Source: Porphyromonas sp. COT-239 OH1446
GTDB taxonomy: Bacteria > Bacteroidota > Bacteroidia > Bacteroidales > Porphyromonadaceae
Direction of reading: 5' to 3'
Assembly: GCF_000768875.1 (NCBI RefSeq)
Contig: NZ_JRAO01000020.1
Coordinates: 1 to 44,110, forward strand
DNA: 44,110 nt
In this document: positions 1 through 8,176 of the stretch, one piece after another
Layout of the letters: the number at the start of each line of letters is the position of its first letter
Numbering within the stretch: position 1 is the stretch's first letter
Made by a program: the position numbers and the translations under genes
The notes under the pieces: generated by a model
Seen by the model: only the letters and a program-made list of their open reading frames with translations
What the model was told of the DNA's origin: nothing
Databases searched by the model: none

Positions 1-62
1 GGCCTAGAGAAAAGTTGGGTTTCAAATCCCCAGCAAAAGTATTCTTCGCTGCTATAAAGTAA
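1..62 (+). mobile_element. C-terminal end of an IS30-like transposase (cut by window edge)
   Basis: Reading from base 3 gives PREKLGFKSPAKVFFAAIK followed by TAA at 60-62, and the two bases before it fit an arginine codon. The pattern RPR-x-x-LGF-x-(S/T)P-x-x-VFF is typical of the C-terminus of IS30-family transposases. Just downstream, TGCACTTGAT occurs twice (66-75 and 85-94) and probably belongs to the element end or its insertion site. The family call rests on about 19 residues only, and the rest of the element lies outside the window. Confidence 0.6.
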
Positions 63-110
63 ATTTGCACTTGATACTTGAACCTGCACTTGATCAGTAT
101 CTGATAGGAA

Positions 111-142
111 TTGCAGAATATAGGCGAAAATGTGTATTTTTG
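111..142 (+). promoter_or_regulatory. Bacteroidota-type promoter for the serine palmitoyltransferase gene
   Basis: TTG at 111-113 and TATTTTTG at 135-142, separated by 21 bases, fit the Bacteroidota sigma-ABfr pattern (TTTG, 19-21 bases, TAnnTTTG). This leaves a leader of about 210 bases before the start codon at 359. I see no convincing gene in that leader; its short open frames have no recognisable protein character. Confidence 0.55.
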
Positions 143-358
143 CCCCCATAATTGCCTCTCCCCAAAGCCTGGGGAGTGTTCGAGCTCTGTGGGTTCTCCC
201 CCTCTATGCCTGCCCAAGTTTATATCATTGCCCTAGTGAGGGTATGGTCGTCGCTTGGTTGGTGGAGTTGTACAGCTTGCTTTGGGAGGCTGGCAGAGGT
301 TTTGTACCAGTCCTTCCCTGGGAATGGCTCTGCTCGAGAGGCATCAATAGAGTAGATT

Positions 359-1543
359 ATGAAGTTACTACAAGCTAAGTTGGCCCAATACACAGAGCCT
401 CAGAAGGCTCAGGCGGCCAACATCTATCCCTACTTTCGCAAGATAGAGAGCGAGCAAGACACGGAGGTCGTCATAGACGGGCGTAAGGTGCTGATGTTCG
501 GCTCTAATTCCTATCTTGGACTGACCAACCACCCCAAGGTCAAGGCCGCAGCTATTGCCGCCACCGAGAAGTATGGTACTGGCTGTGCTGGCAGCCGCTT
601 CCTCAATGGGACGCTGGACTCGCATCTAGATCTAGAGAAGAGACTAGCCGAGTTTATGGGCAAGGAGGAGGCCGTGATCTTCTCCACTGGTTTTCAGGTC
701 AATCTCGGTGTTGTATCCTGCCTGACAGGCCGACACGACTACATTATTTGGGATGCTCTGAACCATGCCTCGCTCATCGAGGGAATGCGTTTAGCCTTGG
801 GCAAAGACTTGAAGTTCAAACACAATGATATGCAGTCCTTGGAGAAGCGACTGCAGCAGTGTGAGCCTGACAAGATTAAGCTGATCGTGGTCGATGGGGT
901 CTTCAGCATGGAGGGCGACATCTGCAATCTGCCCGAGATCGTCCGCCTGGCTAAGAAATATGACGCAGCTGTCATGGTAGACGAGGCCCATGGTATCGGG
1001 GTCATTGGAGATCACGGCCGAGGGGTCTGCAACTACTACGGACTCACCGACGAGGTCGATCTGATCATGGGTACCTTCAGTAAGTCCTTCGCCTCCATCG
1101 GGGGCTTCATCGCTGGGGACTCGACCTTGATCAACTACATCCGCCACCATGCTCGCTCGTATATCTTCAGTGCCAGTGCAACGCCTGCCGCAACGGCCGC
1201 TGCGGCTGCCTCGCTGGAGATCATGCTCACAGAGCCCGAGCGTGTTGCGGCCCTTAGGGAGAAGACAGACTATTGTCTCGAGCGTTTTCGTAGCCTAGGC
1301 TTCGAGATCGGCAATACCTCTACGCCCATTATCCCGCTCTATGTGCGTAATAACGAACTAACTTTTAAGATCACGGCCGACATCTTCGACGAGGGGGTCT
1401 TCATCAACCCCGTAGTCTCGCCTGCCGTAGCCCCCGAGGATACGCTCATCCGCTTCTCACTGATGTCTACGCATACCTATGAGCAGCTCGATACGGCTAT
1501 CGACAAGCTGCACAAGGTCTTCAAGCGTTACGGCCTACTCTAG
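359..1543 (+). CDS. spt: Serine palmitoyltransferase (alpha-oxoamine synthase family)
   Basis: A 394-residue PLP enzyme of the alpha-oxoamine synthase family. In Bacteroidota the family member of this length condenses serine with a long-chain acyl-CoA, the committed step to the sphingolipids and ceramides of the cell envelope. Visible features are a GTGCAGSR-FLNGT stretch at residues 73-84, the PLP-ring-stacking histidine H136 in NHASLI, the DEAH motif D208-H211, and the Schiff-base lysine K242 in TFSKSF. It is cytosolic with no signal peptide. 2-amino-3-ketobutyrate CoA ligase and 8-amino-7-oxononanoate synthase are relatives and cannot be excluded from motifs alone. The lipid role is preferred because this phylum makes sphingolipids and no biotin or threonine-catabolism genes are nearby. 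The gene stands alone behind the promoter at 111-142. Confidence 0.85.
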   Translation: MKLLQAKLAQYTEPQKAQAANIYPYFRKIESEQDTEVVIDGRKVLMFGSNSYLGLTNHPKVKAAAIAATEKYGTGCAGSRFLNGTLDSHLDLEKRLAEFMGKEEAVIFSTGFQVNLGVVSCLTGRHDYIIWDALNHASLIEGMRLALGKDLKFKHNDMQSLEKRLQQCEPDKIKLIVVDGVFSMEGDICNLPEIVRLAKKYDAAVMVDEAHGIGVIGDHGRGVCNYYGLTDEVDLIMGTFSKSFASIGGFIAGDSTLINYIRHHARSYIFSASATPAATAAAAASLEIMLTEPERVAALREKTDYCLERFRSLGFEIGNTSTPIIPLYVRNNELTFKITADIFDEGVFINPVVSPAVAPEDTLIRFSLMSTHTYEQLDTAIDKLHKVFKRYGLL

Positions 1544-1652
1544 CGGCTTATTCTCTCCGAGATTCATACATGGACGGGGGTGTGGCAGGATGCAGATCCG
1601 ACCACACCCTCGGTCACTATCGCCCCTCTCCCGACCGATCCCTCCCCCCCCT

Positions 1653-2582
1653 ATGGCTCGTATCCCCCTCTGCTGTGCCCAGCCCTCCTCTATCCTGAGG
1701 CGGGGCCTCCTCTTTGTAGCCCTTCTCATGGCCGCCCTCTCTGTTTTGTCTCTGAGGGGGGCGGAGGACGTCCCCTATTCCTCCCGCTGGTTCGGCCCGC
1801 ATGCCCTGCCCGTCCCCCCGATAGAGGAGGCGAGGATTGGCCGAGAGACCCTCATTGCCACACGATTGGGCTCGTCCCTCTTGAGCCGCAGGGATCAAAG
1901 TCAGAGCCTGCATCTGAGCCTCGAGATCCCCCTCCTGCGAGAGGTCATCTCGGTCAGAGCCTGGGGCTGCATTCTAGAGCATTACTGCATCAGCGACGCC
2001 TGGGGCGAGCAGCTCGGGGTGCGGCCCGAGGAGCGATCGGGTTGGGCCACGAGCGACTACTATGTTCAGGCGCGAATTCGCCTGCTCAGCGAGCGGAGTA
2101 TCCACCCGAGCATCATCCTCAATACCACCCTCAAGACAGCCTCCTCGAAGACGGCCTCGACACGTCGATCCTTCGACACGCCAGGCTACTACTTCTCCCT
2201 AGAGCTGGGCAAGGATCTCCTGGTGAGCGAGACCCTCCGCCTCCGAGCTGCTGCCCAGCTAGGCTTCCTCTGCTGGGAGACCGGCTCTCGACGGCAGGAT
2301 GACGCCTATATGTATGGCCTACAGCTCTCCATGCAGTGGCTTCGTCTGAGCATAAGGACGGACCTCTCGGGCTATACGGGCTGGATGTACAGACACCCCC
2401 GCTATCGAGCCGATCATGGCGACCGCCCGATCACCTGGCGGATGGAGGCCGCCTTGAGACTGAGCCACAGCCTTAGTCTTACGGCCGATCTCGAGCGGGG
2501 GCTGAGGGATTACCCCTTCACCCTCGTAGGCCTAGGGCTAAGGATGGAGCTCCCCGCCCTCACGCCTCGCCTCGTGCGCTAA
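1653..2582 (+). CDS. Putative exported beta-barrel-like protein of unknown function
   Basis: A 309-residue protein if started at ATG 1653. The same frame stays open upstream to 1479, but that would overlap the end of the spt gene and add low-complexity residues. From 1653 the N-terminus is basic, then hydrophobic (RRGLLFVALLMAALSVLSL), a plausible signal peptide. The rest has alternating polar and hydrophobic short strands, many aromatic residues, and the segments WATSDYYV, TPGYYFSLELGKDL and MYGLQLSM, resembling an 8- to 12-stranded outer-membrane barrel. I do not recognise a named family. It probably sits in the outer membrane. The gene lies 109 bases after spt with no clear terminator between, so it may be co-transcribed. 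Confidence 0.6.
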   Translation: MARIPLCCAQPSSILRRGLLFVALLMAALSVLSLRGAEDVPYSSRWFGPHALPVPPIEEARIGRETLIATRLGSSLLSRRDQSQSLHLSLEIPLLREVISVRAWGCILEHYCISDAWGEQLGVRPEERSGWATSDYYVQARIRLLSERSIHPSIILNTTLKTASSKTASTRRSFDTPGYYFSLELGKDLLVSETLRLRAAAQLGFLCWETGSRRQDDAYMYGLQLSMQWLRLSIRTDLSGYTGWMYRHPRYRADHGDRPITWRMEAALRLSHSLSLTADLERGLRDYPFTLVGLGLRMELPALTPRLVR

Positions 2583-2609
2583 GCCTCTCTAGCACCCCTT
2601 CTAGAGGCT
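2582..2609 (+). terminator. Possible hairpin terminator after the barrel protein
   Basis: AGCCTCT at 2582-2588 pairs with AGAGGCT at 2603-2609, overlapping the stop codon. There is no T-tract, so termination is uncertain. The remaining bases to the promoter at 2747 contain no gene I can support. Confidence 0.3.
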
Positions 2610-2746
2610 CTCCCCGAGCCCCATACCATGATGACTCCTCGAACCCCTCTCCCCCTCGAAGCCGAACCGATCGAGGAAGCCGAATAATATCCTGAATGTC
2701 TAGAACGAATACGCTCCGAGGCCGATGGTCGGCTGGGATTATTTCG

Positions 2747-2754
2747 TATCTTTG
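2747..2754 (+). promoter_or_regulatory. Promoter -7 element of the V-ATPase operon
   Basis: TATCTTTG is an exact match to the Bacteroidota -7 consensus TAnnTTTG. No clear TTTG -33 element is present at the usual distance. Transcription from here would give a leader of about 105 bases containing the hairpin at 2773-2818. Confidence 0.6.
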
Positions 2755-2772
2755 CCTATACTCACCAGGAGG

Positions 2773-2825
2773 GTAGACCTCGGGGGGCGAGGGGCTCGTA
2801 ACTTTGTCCCAGGTCTACTTGTTTT
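2773..2825 (+). promoter_or_regulatory. Structured leader hairpin, possible attenuator of the V-ATPase operon
   Basis: GTAGACCT (2773-2780) pairs perfectly with AGGTCTAC (2811-2818). The stem extends inward by GGG/CCC after a one-base bulge and encloses a small CGAG-GGG-CTCG hairpin (2788-2798). The 3' side is followed by TTGTTTTG. Its position between promoter and first gene, with a T-rich tail, makes it terminator-like and potentially regulatory. No known riboswitch class is recognised. Confidence 0.45.
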
Positions 2826-2866
2826 GAGGTATAGACGCACGAATACAATAACAAAGTATCATCATT

Positions 2867-3457
2867 ATGGATAGCAAAATTCAAGAACTGACAGAGAAGA
2901 TCTACAACGAGGGTGTGCAGCGAGGCAACGAAGAGGCTGCTAAGATCCTGGCCGAGGCGAAGGCTCATGCCGAGGAGCTCGAGGCTGAGGCCCGCAGAGC
3001 CGCCGACGAGATCGTTCGCAATGCAGAGAGACGTACTCAAGAGCTGCGCCAGAATACAGAGGGCGAGCTCAAGCTCTATGCCGCTCAGATGGTCGAGTCT
3101 GTACGCACAACCCTGCTGGATCGCCTGACGGGTGAGATCTGCTCGGCCAATGTGCGGGCCGCTATGGCTGACCCTGCCTTCATGCAGCGGGTGATCCTCG
3201 AGCTGGTCAAGGGCTTCGACCTGAGCCGTGGGGTTGTGATCGAGAGTTCCGAGGCCGAGGAGCTTCGCTCTTACTTCGCCACGACGGCCAAGGGGTTGCT
3301 CGAGCAAGGACTCGAGATCAAGAGCGTAGCGGGCAAGCCTACAGACTTCGTAGTCAAGCCTGCCGACGGGGCTTTCAAGATCCAAATCGGTGAGGCTGAG
3401 TTTATCGAGCTATTCAAGAGCTTCCTCCGCCCCCAGTTGGCGCAGATGCTCTTCTAG
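2867..3457 (+). CDS. ntpE: V-type ATPase subunit E (peripheral stalk)
   Basis: 196 residues, the usual size for bacterial and archaeal V/A-ATPase subunit E, which forms part of the peripheral stalk joining the catalytic head to the membrane part. The first 85 or so residues are a long charged helix rich in Ala, Glu and Arg (EEAAKILAEAKAHAEELEAEA), as expected for the stalk coiled coil. The C-terminal half is a mixed globular domain. It is the first gene of the operon and is followed after 36 bases by the DUF2764 gene. Family assignment rests on this architecture and on operon position, since E subunits have no catalytic motif. Confidence 0.85.
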   Translation: MDSKIQELTEKIYNEGVQRGNEEAAKILAEAKAHAEELEAEARRAADEIVRNAERRTQELRQNTEGELKLYAAQMVESVRTTLLDRLTGEICSANVRAAMADPAFMQRVILELVKGFDLSRGVVIESSEAEELRSYFATTAKGLLEQGLEIKSVAGKPTDFVVKPADGAFKIQIGEAEFIELFKSFLRPQLAQMLF

Positions 3458-3493
3458 CATGAAACACACAGATCAATTAGACGTATCAACCGT

Positions 3494-4402
3494 ATGGGTA
3501 AATACTATGCTTTGGTCGCAGGCTTGCCCGCCCTCTCGGTAGAGAGTCAGAAGCTCCCGTACACGCAGGAGGAGTTCTACCTCGAGCTGCAGGAGGTGCT
3601 CAACTCTCGGGACAAGCGTCTGCTGGACTGGCTGCGCCTCGAAGAGGAGAATAGGGAGCTCCTCGACCTGCATGAGCAGGAGCTGCTACTCACCCCTCAG
3701 ACTGAGGACGAGGAGGCTGAGCTTCCCCCGACCTCGCTGCCCCTCGTCGCCCTAAGGCACATCGCTCGGGCCGCAGCCTCGGGGGCTCGGGCTGCACGAG
3801 AGCGAGAGATCCCCGCCTATATGCAGGCCTTCGTACACGAGCTCTACTACAAGCCTCTCGACGAGGAGGAGGTTGTTCCTGTGAGCCCCCTCTCTCATGA
3901 GGATCGCCTGGCGCAGCTCTATTATGCCGAGGCTGCGGCCTCGAGCATGTCCTTCCTGACCGACTGGTTTAGGCTCAATCAGACTATTCGCAATGTGATG
4001 GCCGTCTACACCTGCCGCCGACTGGGCTGGCCTGTAGAGCGATTTGTCGTGGGCGAAGGGCCTATTGAGGATCAACTGCGCACCTCTCGGGCCAAGGACT
4101 TCGAGCTCGGCGAGAGCCTCCCCTACATCGGACAGATCATCCAGATCGCCGAGGAGGAAGACATTACTCGCCGTGAGCGGATGATCGACCTCCTGAAGTG
4201 GCGATGGCTCGATGACGAGACCTTCGTCAAGGTATTCGACATGGAGAATGTGCTGAGCTACTATATCCGTTTAGGGATCATAGAGCGTTGGCTCAAGCTC
4301 GATGAGCGGCAGGGGGAGGAGCGTTTCCGCAGCATCGTCCACGGCCTCAAGCGCGAGAGTAATGCTTCGTTGGATGAATTCCGCCGTAGTACGAAGAAGT
4401 AG
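3494..4402 (+). CDS. DUF2764 family protein, V-ATPase operon component
   Basis: 302 residues. It starts MGKYYALVAGLPAL, a hallmark opening of DUF2764 proteins, which are found within V-ATPase operons of Bacteroidota and related to the unnamed gene between atpE and atpA in Chlamydia. The protein is soluble, strongly acidic and predicted all-helical. In operons of the E-C-F-A-B-D type the position after E is held by subunit C, the funnel-shaped adaptor between the rotor ring and central stalk. No recognisable C or F gene occurs here, so this protein may take the C role. That functional idea is inference from position, size and helical content; the family membership is more certain. Confidence 0.8.
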   Translation: MGKYYALVAGLPALSVESQKLPYTQEEFYLELQEVLNSRDKRLLDWLRLEEENRELLDLHEQELLLTPQTEDEEAELPPTSLPLVALRHIARAAASGARAAREREIPAYMQAFVHELYYKPLDEEEVVPVSPLSHEDRLAQLYYAEAAASSMSFLTDWFRLNQTIRNVMAVYTCRRLGWPVERFVVGEGPIEDQLRTSRAKDFELGESLPYIGQIIQIAEEEDITRRERMIDLLKWRWLDDETFVKVFDMENVLSYYIRLGIIERWLKLDERQGEERFRSIVHGLKRESNASLDEFRRSTKK

Positions 4403-4436
4403 AGCAGTCTACTAGAAGAGAATAAACAATAGATAT

Positions 4437-6191
4437 ATGGCAACAAAAGGTATTGTTAAAGGGATCGTTTCTAACCTCGTAACCATCGAGGTAGACGGCC
4501 CTGTAGCACAAAACGAAATTTGCTACATCACCGTCGGGGGGATGCCCCTGATGAGTGAGGTGATCAAGGTAATCGGAAAGAATGCCTATGCACAGGTCTT
4601 CGAGAGCACCCGTGGGATGCGCATTGGAGACCCCGTTACTTTCGAAGGACACATGCTCGAGGTAACGCTTGGCCCAGGGATGCTGGCCAAGAACTATGAC
4701 GGTCTGCAGAACGACCTAGACAAGATGGAGGGCGTCTTCCTCCAGCGTGGCTCGTACACCTATCCGCTGGATGAGGACAAGCAGTGGGCCTTCAAGCCCC
4801 TGGCCAGCGTAGGCGACCGAGTGTCGGCGGGTAGCTGGCTCGGTGAGGTTGATGAGAACTATCAGCCGCACAAGATCATGGTGCCATTCGTACTCGAAGG
4901 GTACTACACGCTCAAGAGCCTCAAGGGCGAGGGTTCGTATACGGTCAAGGAAGTCATCGCCGTGCTCACGGACGAGAACGGCAGAGATATAGAGGTAACA
5001 ATGGAGCAGAAGTGGCCCGTGAAGAAGGCTATACAGTGCTACCGCGAGAAGCCACGCCCCTTCAAGCTCCTCGAGACCGGTGTGCGGGTAATCGATACCC
5101 TGAACCCTATCGTAGAGGGGGGGACGGGCTTCATCCCTGGTCCCTTCGGTACAGGTAAGACGGTACTCCAGCACGCTATCAGCAAGCAGGCTGAGGCCGA
5201 CATCGTAATCATTGCAGCTTGTGGAGAGCGTGCCAACGAGGTGGTGGAGATCTTCAAAGAGTTCCCCGAGCTGCTCGACCCCCACACGGGCCGCCAGCTG
5301 ATGGAGCGTACGATCATCATCGCCAATACCTCCAACATGCCCGTAGCGGCTCGTGAAGCTTCGGTTTATACGGCCATGACGATCGCCGAGTACTACCGCT
5401 CGATGGGCCTCAAGGTGCTGCTGATGGCGGACTCTACCAGCCGCTGGGCGCAGGCTCTGCGTGAGATGAGCAACCGCCTGGAGGAGCTGCCTGGGCCAGA
5501 TGCCTTCCCCATGGATTTGTCGGCTATTGTAGCGAACTTCTACGCTCGTGCGGGCTTCGTGTATCTGAATAATGGGCAGACGGGTTCGGTTACCTTCATC
5601 GGGACGGTATCGCCCGCAGGGGGAAATCTCAAAGAGCCCGTAACGGAGAATACGAAGAAGGTTGCCCGCTGTTTCTATGCCCTCGAGCAGGAGCGTGCCG
5701 ACCGCAAGAGATACCCTGCTGTGAACCCTATTGACAGCTATTCGAAGTACCTCGAATATCCCGAGTTTCAGGAGTATGTCGGCGAACGTATCGGTACTGG
5801 CTGGGTCGATCAGGTCGGGGAGATGAAGCAACGCCTACAGCAAGGCAAGGAGATCGCCGAGCAGATCAACATCCTCGGCGACGACGGAGTGCCCCTGGAG
5901 TACCACGTAACCTTCTGGAAGGCTGAGCTCATCGACTTCGTGATCCTACAGCAGGATGCCTTCGATAGCATTGACTGCAATTGTCCGATCGAGCGTCAGG
6001 AGTACATGGTGTCGCACGTCATTCGGGTGTGCAATACGGACTTTGCATTCGAGTCCTTTGCCGAGGTGGCAGGTTACTTCAAGGAAATGATCAATGCCTT
6101 CAAGCAAATGAACTATGCCGAGTATGAGAGCGAGGAGTTCTACCAGGCTGAGCGAGAGATGCTCGAGATCGTTAAACAACGTGCTAAATAG
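4437..6191 (+). CDS. ntpA: V-type ATPase catalytic subunit A
   Basis: 584 residues, the normal length for V/A-ATPase A subunits. The Walker A motif GPFGTGKT is at residues 235-242; most relatives read GAFGCGKT, so two positions are substituted but the Lys-Thr pair is intact. The Walker B strand (VLLMADSTSRWAQALRE) and the long non-homologous insert that distinguishes A from F-type beta are present. It hydrolyses or makes ATP in the A3B3 head. The start at 4437 follows an A-rich stretch, as is usual in this phylum. It sits 34 bases after the DUF2764 gene and 8 bases before the B subunit. Confidence 0.95.
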   Translation: MATKGIVKGIVSNLVTIEVDGPVAQNEICYITVGGMPLMSEVIKVIGKNAYAQVFESTRGMRIGDPVTFEGHMLEVTLGPGMLAKNYDGLQNDLDKMEGVFLQRGSYTYPLDEDKQWAFKPLASVGDRVSAGSWLGEVDENYQPHKIMVPFVLEGYYTLKSLKGEGSYTVKEVIAVLTDENGRDIEVTMEQKWPVKKAIQCYREKPRPFKLLETGVRVIDTLNPIVEGGTGFIPGPFGTGKTVLQHAISKQAEADIVIIAACGERANEVVEIFKEFPELLDPHTGRQLMERTIIIANTSNMPVAAREASVYTAMTIAEYYRSMGLKVLLMADSTSRWAQALREMSNRLEELPGPDAFPMDLSAIVANFYARAGFVYLNNGQTGSVTFIGTVSPAGGNLKEPVTENTKKVARCFYALEQERADRKRYPAVNPIDSYSKYLEYPEFQEYVGERIGTGWVDQVGEMKQRLQQGKEIAEQINILGDDGVPLEYHVTFWKAELIDFVILQQDAFDSIDCNCPIERQEYMVSHVIRVCNTDFAFESFAEVAGYFKEMINAFKQMNYAEYESEEFYQAEREMLEIVKQRAK

Positions 6192-6199
6192 ATCCGATT

Positions 6200-7522
6200 A
6201 TGACAGCAATAGCTTTTCAGAAGATATATACCAAGATCAGTAATATCACCAAGGCGACCTGCATGCTCCACGCCAGCGGTGTGGGCAATGAGGAGCTCGC
6301 AACGATCGATGGCCGCCTGGCTCAGGTGGTGCGCATCATGGGCGATGAGGTAACGCTACAGGTCTTCGGCGGTACGGAGGGGATCGCCACCAATGCCGAG
6401 GTAGTCTTTCTCGGCAAAGCCCCCTCGCTCAAGGTAGGCGATCAGCTCGTAGGCCGCTTCTTCAATGCCTATGGAGAGCCGATCGACGGCGGGCCTGAGG
6501 TAACGGGCCGAGAGATCGAGATCGGTGGCCCATCGGTGAACCCGGTGCGCCGTGAGCAGCCCTCGGAGCTCATTGCCACGGGGATTGCGGGCATTGACCT
6601 GAACAATACGCTGGTAACGGGGCAGAAGATCCCCTTCTTCGCAGACCCTGACCAGCCCTTCAACGAGGTGATGGCGATGGTGGCCCTGAGGGCCAAGAGC
6701 GACAAGATCATCCTCGGAGGGATGGGGATGACGAACGACGACTACCTCTTCTTCAAGAATACCTTCAGCAATGCTGGGGCTCTGGATCGCATCATCAGCT
6801 TCATCAACACGACCGAAGACCCCTCGGTCGAGCGTCTGCTCATCCCCGACATGGCCCTGGCTGCCGCCGAATACTTCTCCGTGGAGAAGAAGGAGAAGGT
6901 GCTGGTGCTGCTCACCGACATGACCAACTATGCCGACGCCCTGGCCATCGTGTCGAACCGTATGGATCAGATCCCCTCGAAGGATGCCATGCCTGGCTCG
7001 CTGTACTCTGACCTGGCGAAGATCTATGAGAAGGCTGTCCAATTCCCCGACGGTGGATCGATCACGATCATCGCCGTAACGACCCTCTCGGGCGGCGACA
7101 TCACGCATGCTGTGCCTGACAATACGGGCTACATCACCGAGGGGCAGCTCTACCTGCGCCGGGATACGAATGTGGGCAAGGTCATTGTAGACCCCTTCCG
7201 CTCGCTGAGCCGCCTCAAGCAGCTGGTTATCGGTAAGAAGACCCGTGAGGATCACCCACAGGTAATGAATGCTGCTGTGCGCCTCTTCTCCGATGCTGCT
7301 GGGGCACAGACGAAGATGGAGAACGGCTTCGACCTGACGGACTATGACGAGCGTGCCCTCAGCTTTGCCGACGACTACTCGCGTGAGCTCCTGGCCATCG
7401 ACGTGAATGTGGATACTGAGGAGATGCTCAATACGGCCTGGAAGCTCTTCGGCAAGCACTTCAAGCCCTCGGAGGTGAACCTCAAGCATCAGCTCGTAGA
7501 GACTTATTGGCCGAAGGAATAA
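6200..7522 (+). CDS. ntpB: V-type ATPase regulatory subunit B
   Basis: 440 residues. It matches V/A-ATPase B subunits, the non-catalytic partner of A in the hexameric head. As expected it lacks a Walker A lysine. Family segments include the substrate-facing SRMDQIPSKDAMPGSLYSDL and the PDMTGYI-like region here read as PDNTGYITEGQLYL. It starts 8 bases after ntpA, implying tight co-translation and the 3:3 stoichiometry. Confidence 0.95.
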   Translation: MTAIAFQKIYTKISNITKATCMLHASGVGNEELATIDGRLAQVVRIMGDEVTLQVFGGTEGIATNAEVVFLGKAPSLKVGDQLVGRFFNAYGEPIDGGPEVTGREIEIGGPSVNPVRREQPSELIATGIAGIDLNNTLVTGQKIPFFADPDQPFNEVMAMVALRAKSDKIILGGMGMTNDDYLFFKNTFSNAGALDRIISFINTTEDPSVERLLIPDMALAAAEYFSVEKKEKVLVLLTDMTNYADALAIVSNRMDQIPSKDAMPGSLYSDLAKIYEKAVQFPDGGSITIIAVTTLSGGDITHAVPDNTGYITEGQLYLRRDTNVGKVIVDPFRSLSRLKQLVIGKKTREDHPQVMNAAVRLFSDAAGAQTKMENGFDLTDYDERALSFADDYSRELLAIDVNVDTEEMLNTAWKLFGKHFKPSEVNLKHQLVETYWPKE

Positions 7523-7555
7523 GCTCCTTTGGCTTCTAGATAAATTACTATAGCA

Positions 7556-8176
7556 ATGGCTATTAAGTTTCAGTACAACAAGACTTCGCTCCAGCAGCAG
7601 GAGAAGCATCTGAAGATGCGTGTACGCACTCTGCCCACCATCAAGAGCAAGGAGAGTGCCCTGCGCCAGCAGGTCAAGCAGACCAAGCGAGAGGTCGAGG
7701 AATTGGAACTCAAGCTCGAGGAGGATATTCGTGGCTACCAAAGCATGATGAGCCTATGGGACGAATTTAACCCCGAGCTCATCCGTGTTGAGCGGGTGGA
7801 TCTGTCCGTACGCAAGGTGGCAGGGGTCGTCCTGCCCGTCCTGGATGAGATCCATTATGAGGTTAAGCCCTTCAGCATCTTCAACGCTCCCTCGTGGTAC
7901 GCCCAGGGGATTGACCTGCTCAAGACCTTGGCCACGACGGGCATCCAGGCGGAGTTCCTACGGTTGAAGATGGAGTTCCTCGAGCATGCTCGGAAGAAGA
8001 CTACCCAAAAGGTGAACCTCTTCGAGAAGGTGCAAATCCCCGGCTATCAAGACGCTATACGAAAGATCAAACGCTTCCTCGAGGACGAAGAGAGCCTCTC
8101 CAAAAGCTCGCAGAAGATCATGCGCTCCAACCTCGAGAAACGTAAACTCAAACAAGAAGAGGAGGTTGTGCTATGA
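7556..8176 (+). CDS. ntpD: V-type ATPase subunit D (central rotor shaft)
   Basis: 206 residues, a typical length for subunit D, the coiled-coil axle turning inside the A3B3 head. The N-terminus (KFQYNKTSLQQQEKHLKMR) and the C-terminal helix (RVNLFEKVQIPGYQDAIRKIKRFLEDEE style, read here around residues 150-180) fit the family's pair of long helices. The NLFEKVQIP segment is especially characteristic. Its stop codon overlaps the start of ntpI by four bases (ATGA), so translation is probably coupled. Confidence 0.93.
   Translation: MAIKFQYNKTSLQQQEKHLKMRVRTLPTIKSKESALRQQVKQTKREVEELELKLEEDIRGYQSMMSLWDEFNPELIRVERVDLSVRKVAGVVLPVLDEIHYEVKPFSIFNAPSWYAQGIDLLKTLATTGIQAEFLRLKMEFLEHARKKTTQKVNLFEKVQIPGYQDAIRKIKRFLEDEESLSKSSQKIMRSNLEKRKLKQEEEVVL

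Noticed and set aside
15-40. T-arm-like sequence GGGTTTCAAATCCCC suggesting a tRNA 3' end
   Set aside because: The stem does not pair as a proper 5-bp T-stem and no matching acceptor strand follows; the transposase reading explains the bases better.
130-378. 82-codon open frame upstream of spt
   Set aside because: It runs through the promoter leader into spt, its composition is Cys/Trp-rich and unnatural, and it lacks any recognisable domain.
1479-1652. Upstream extension of the barrel-protein frame
   Set aside because: It overlaps spt and adds Ser/Arg/Pro-rich sequence with no signal-peptide character.
6356-7741. 461-codon open frame antisense to the V-ATPase B gene, and a similar 371-codon one opposite the A gene (4716-5831)
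   Set aside because: They mirror strongly conserved sense genes; high G+C and codon bias create long antisense frames. The translations are low-complexity in His, Leu and Arg.
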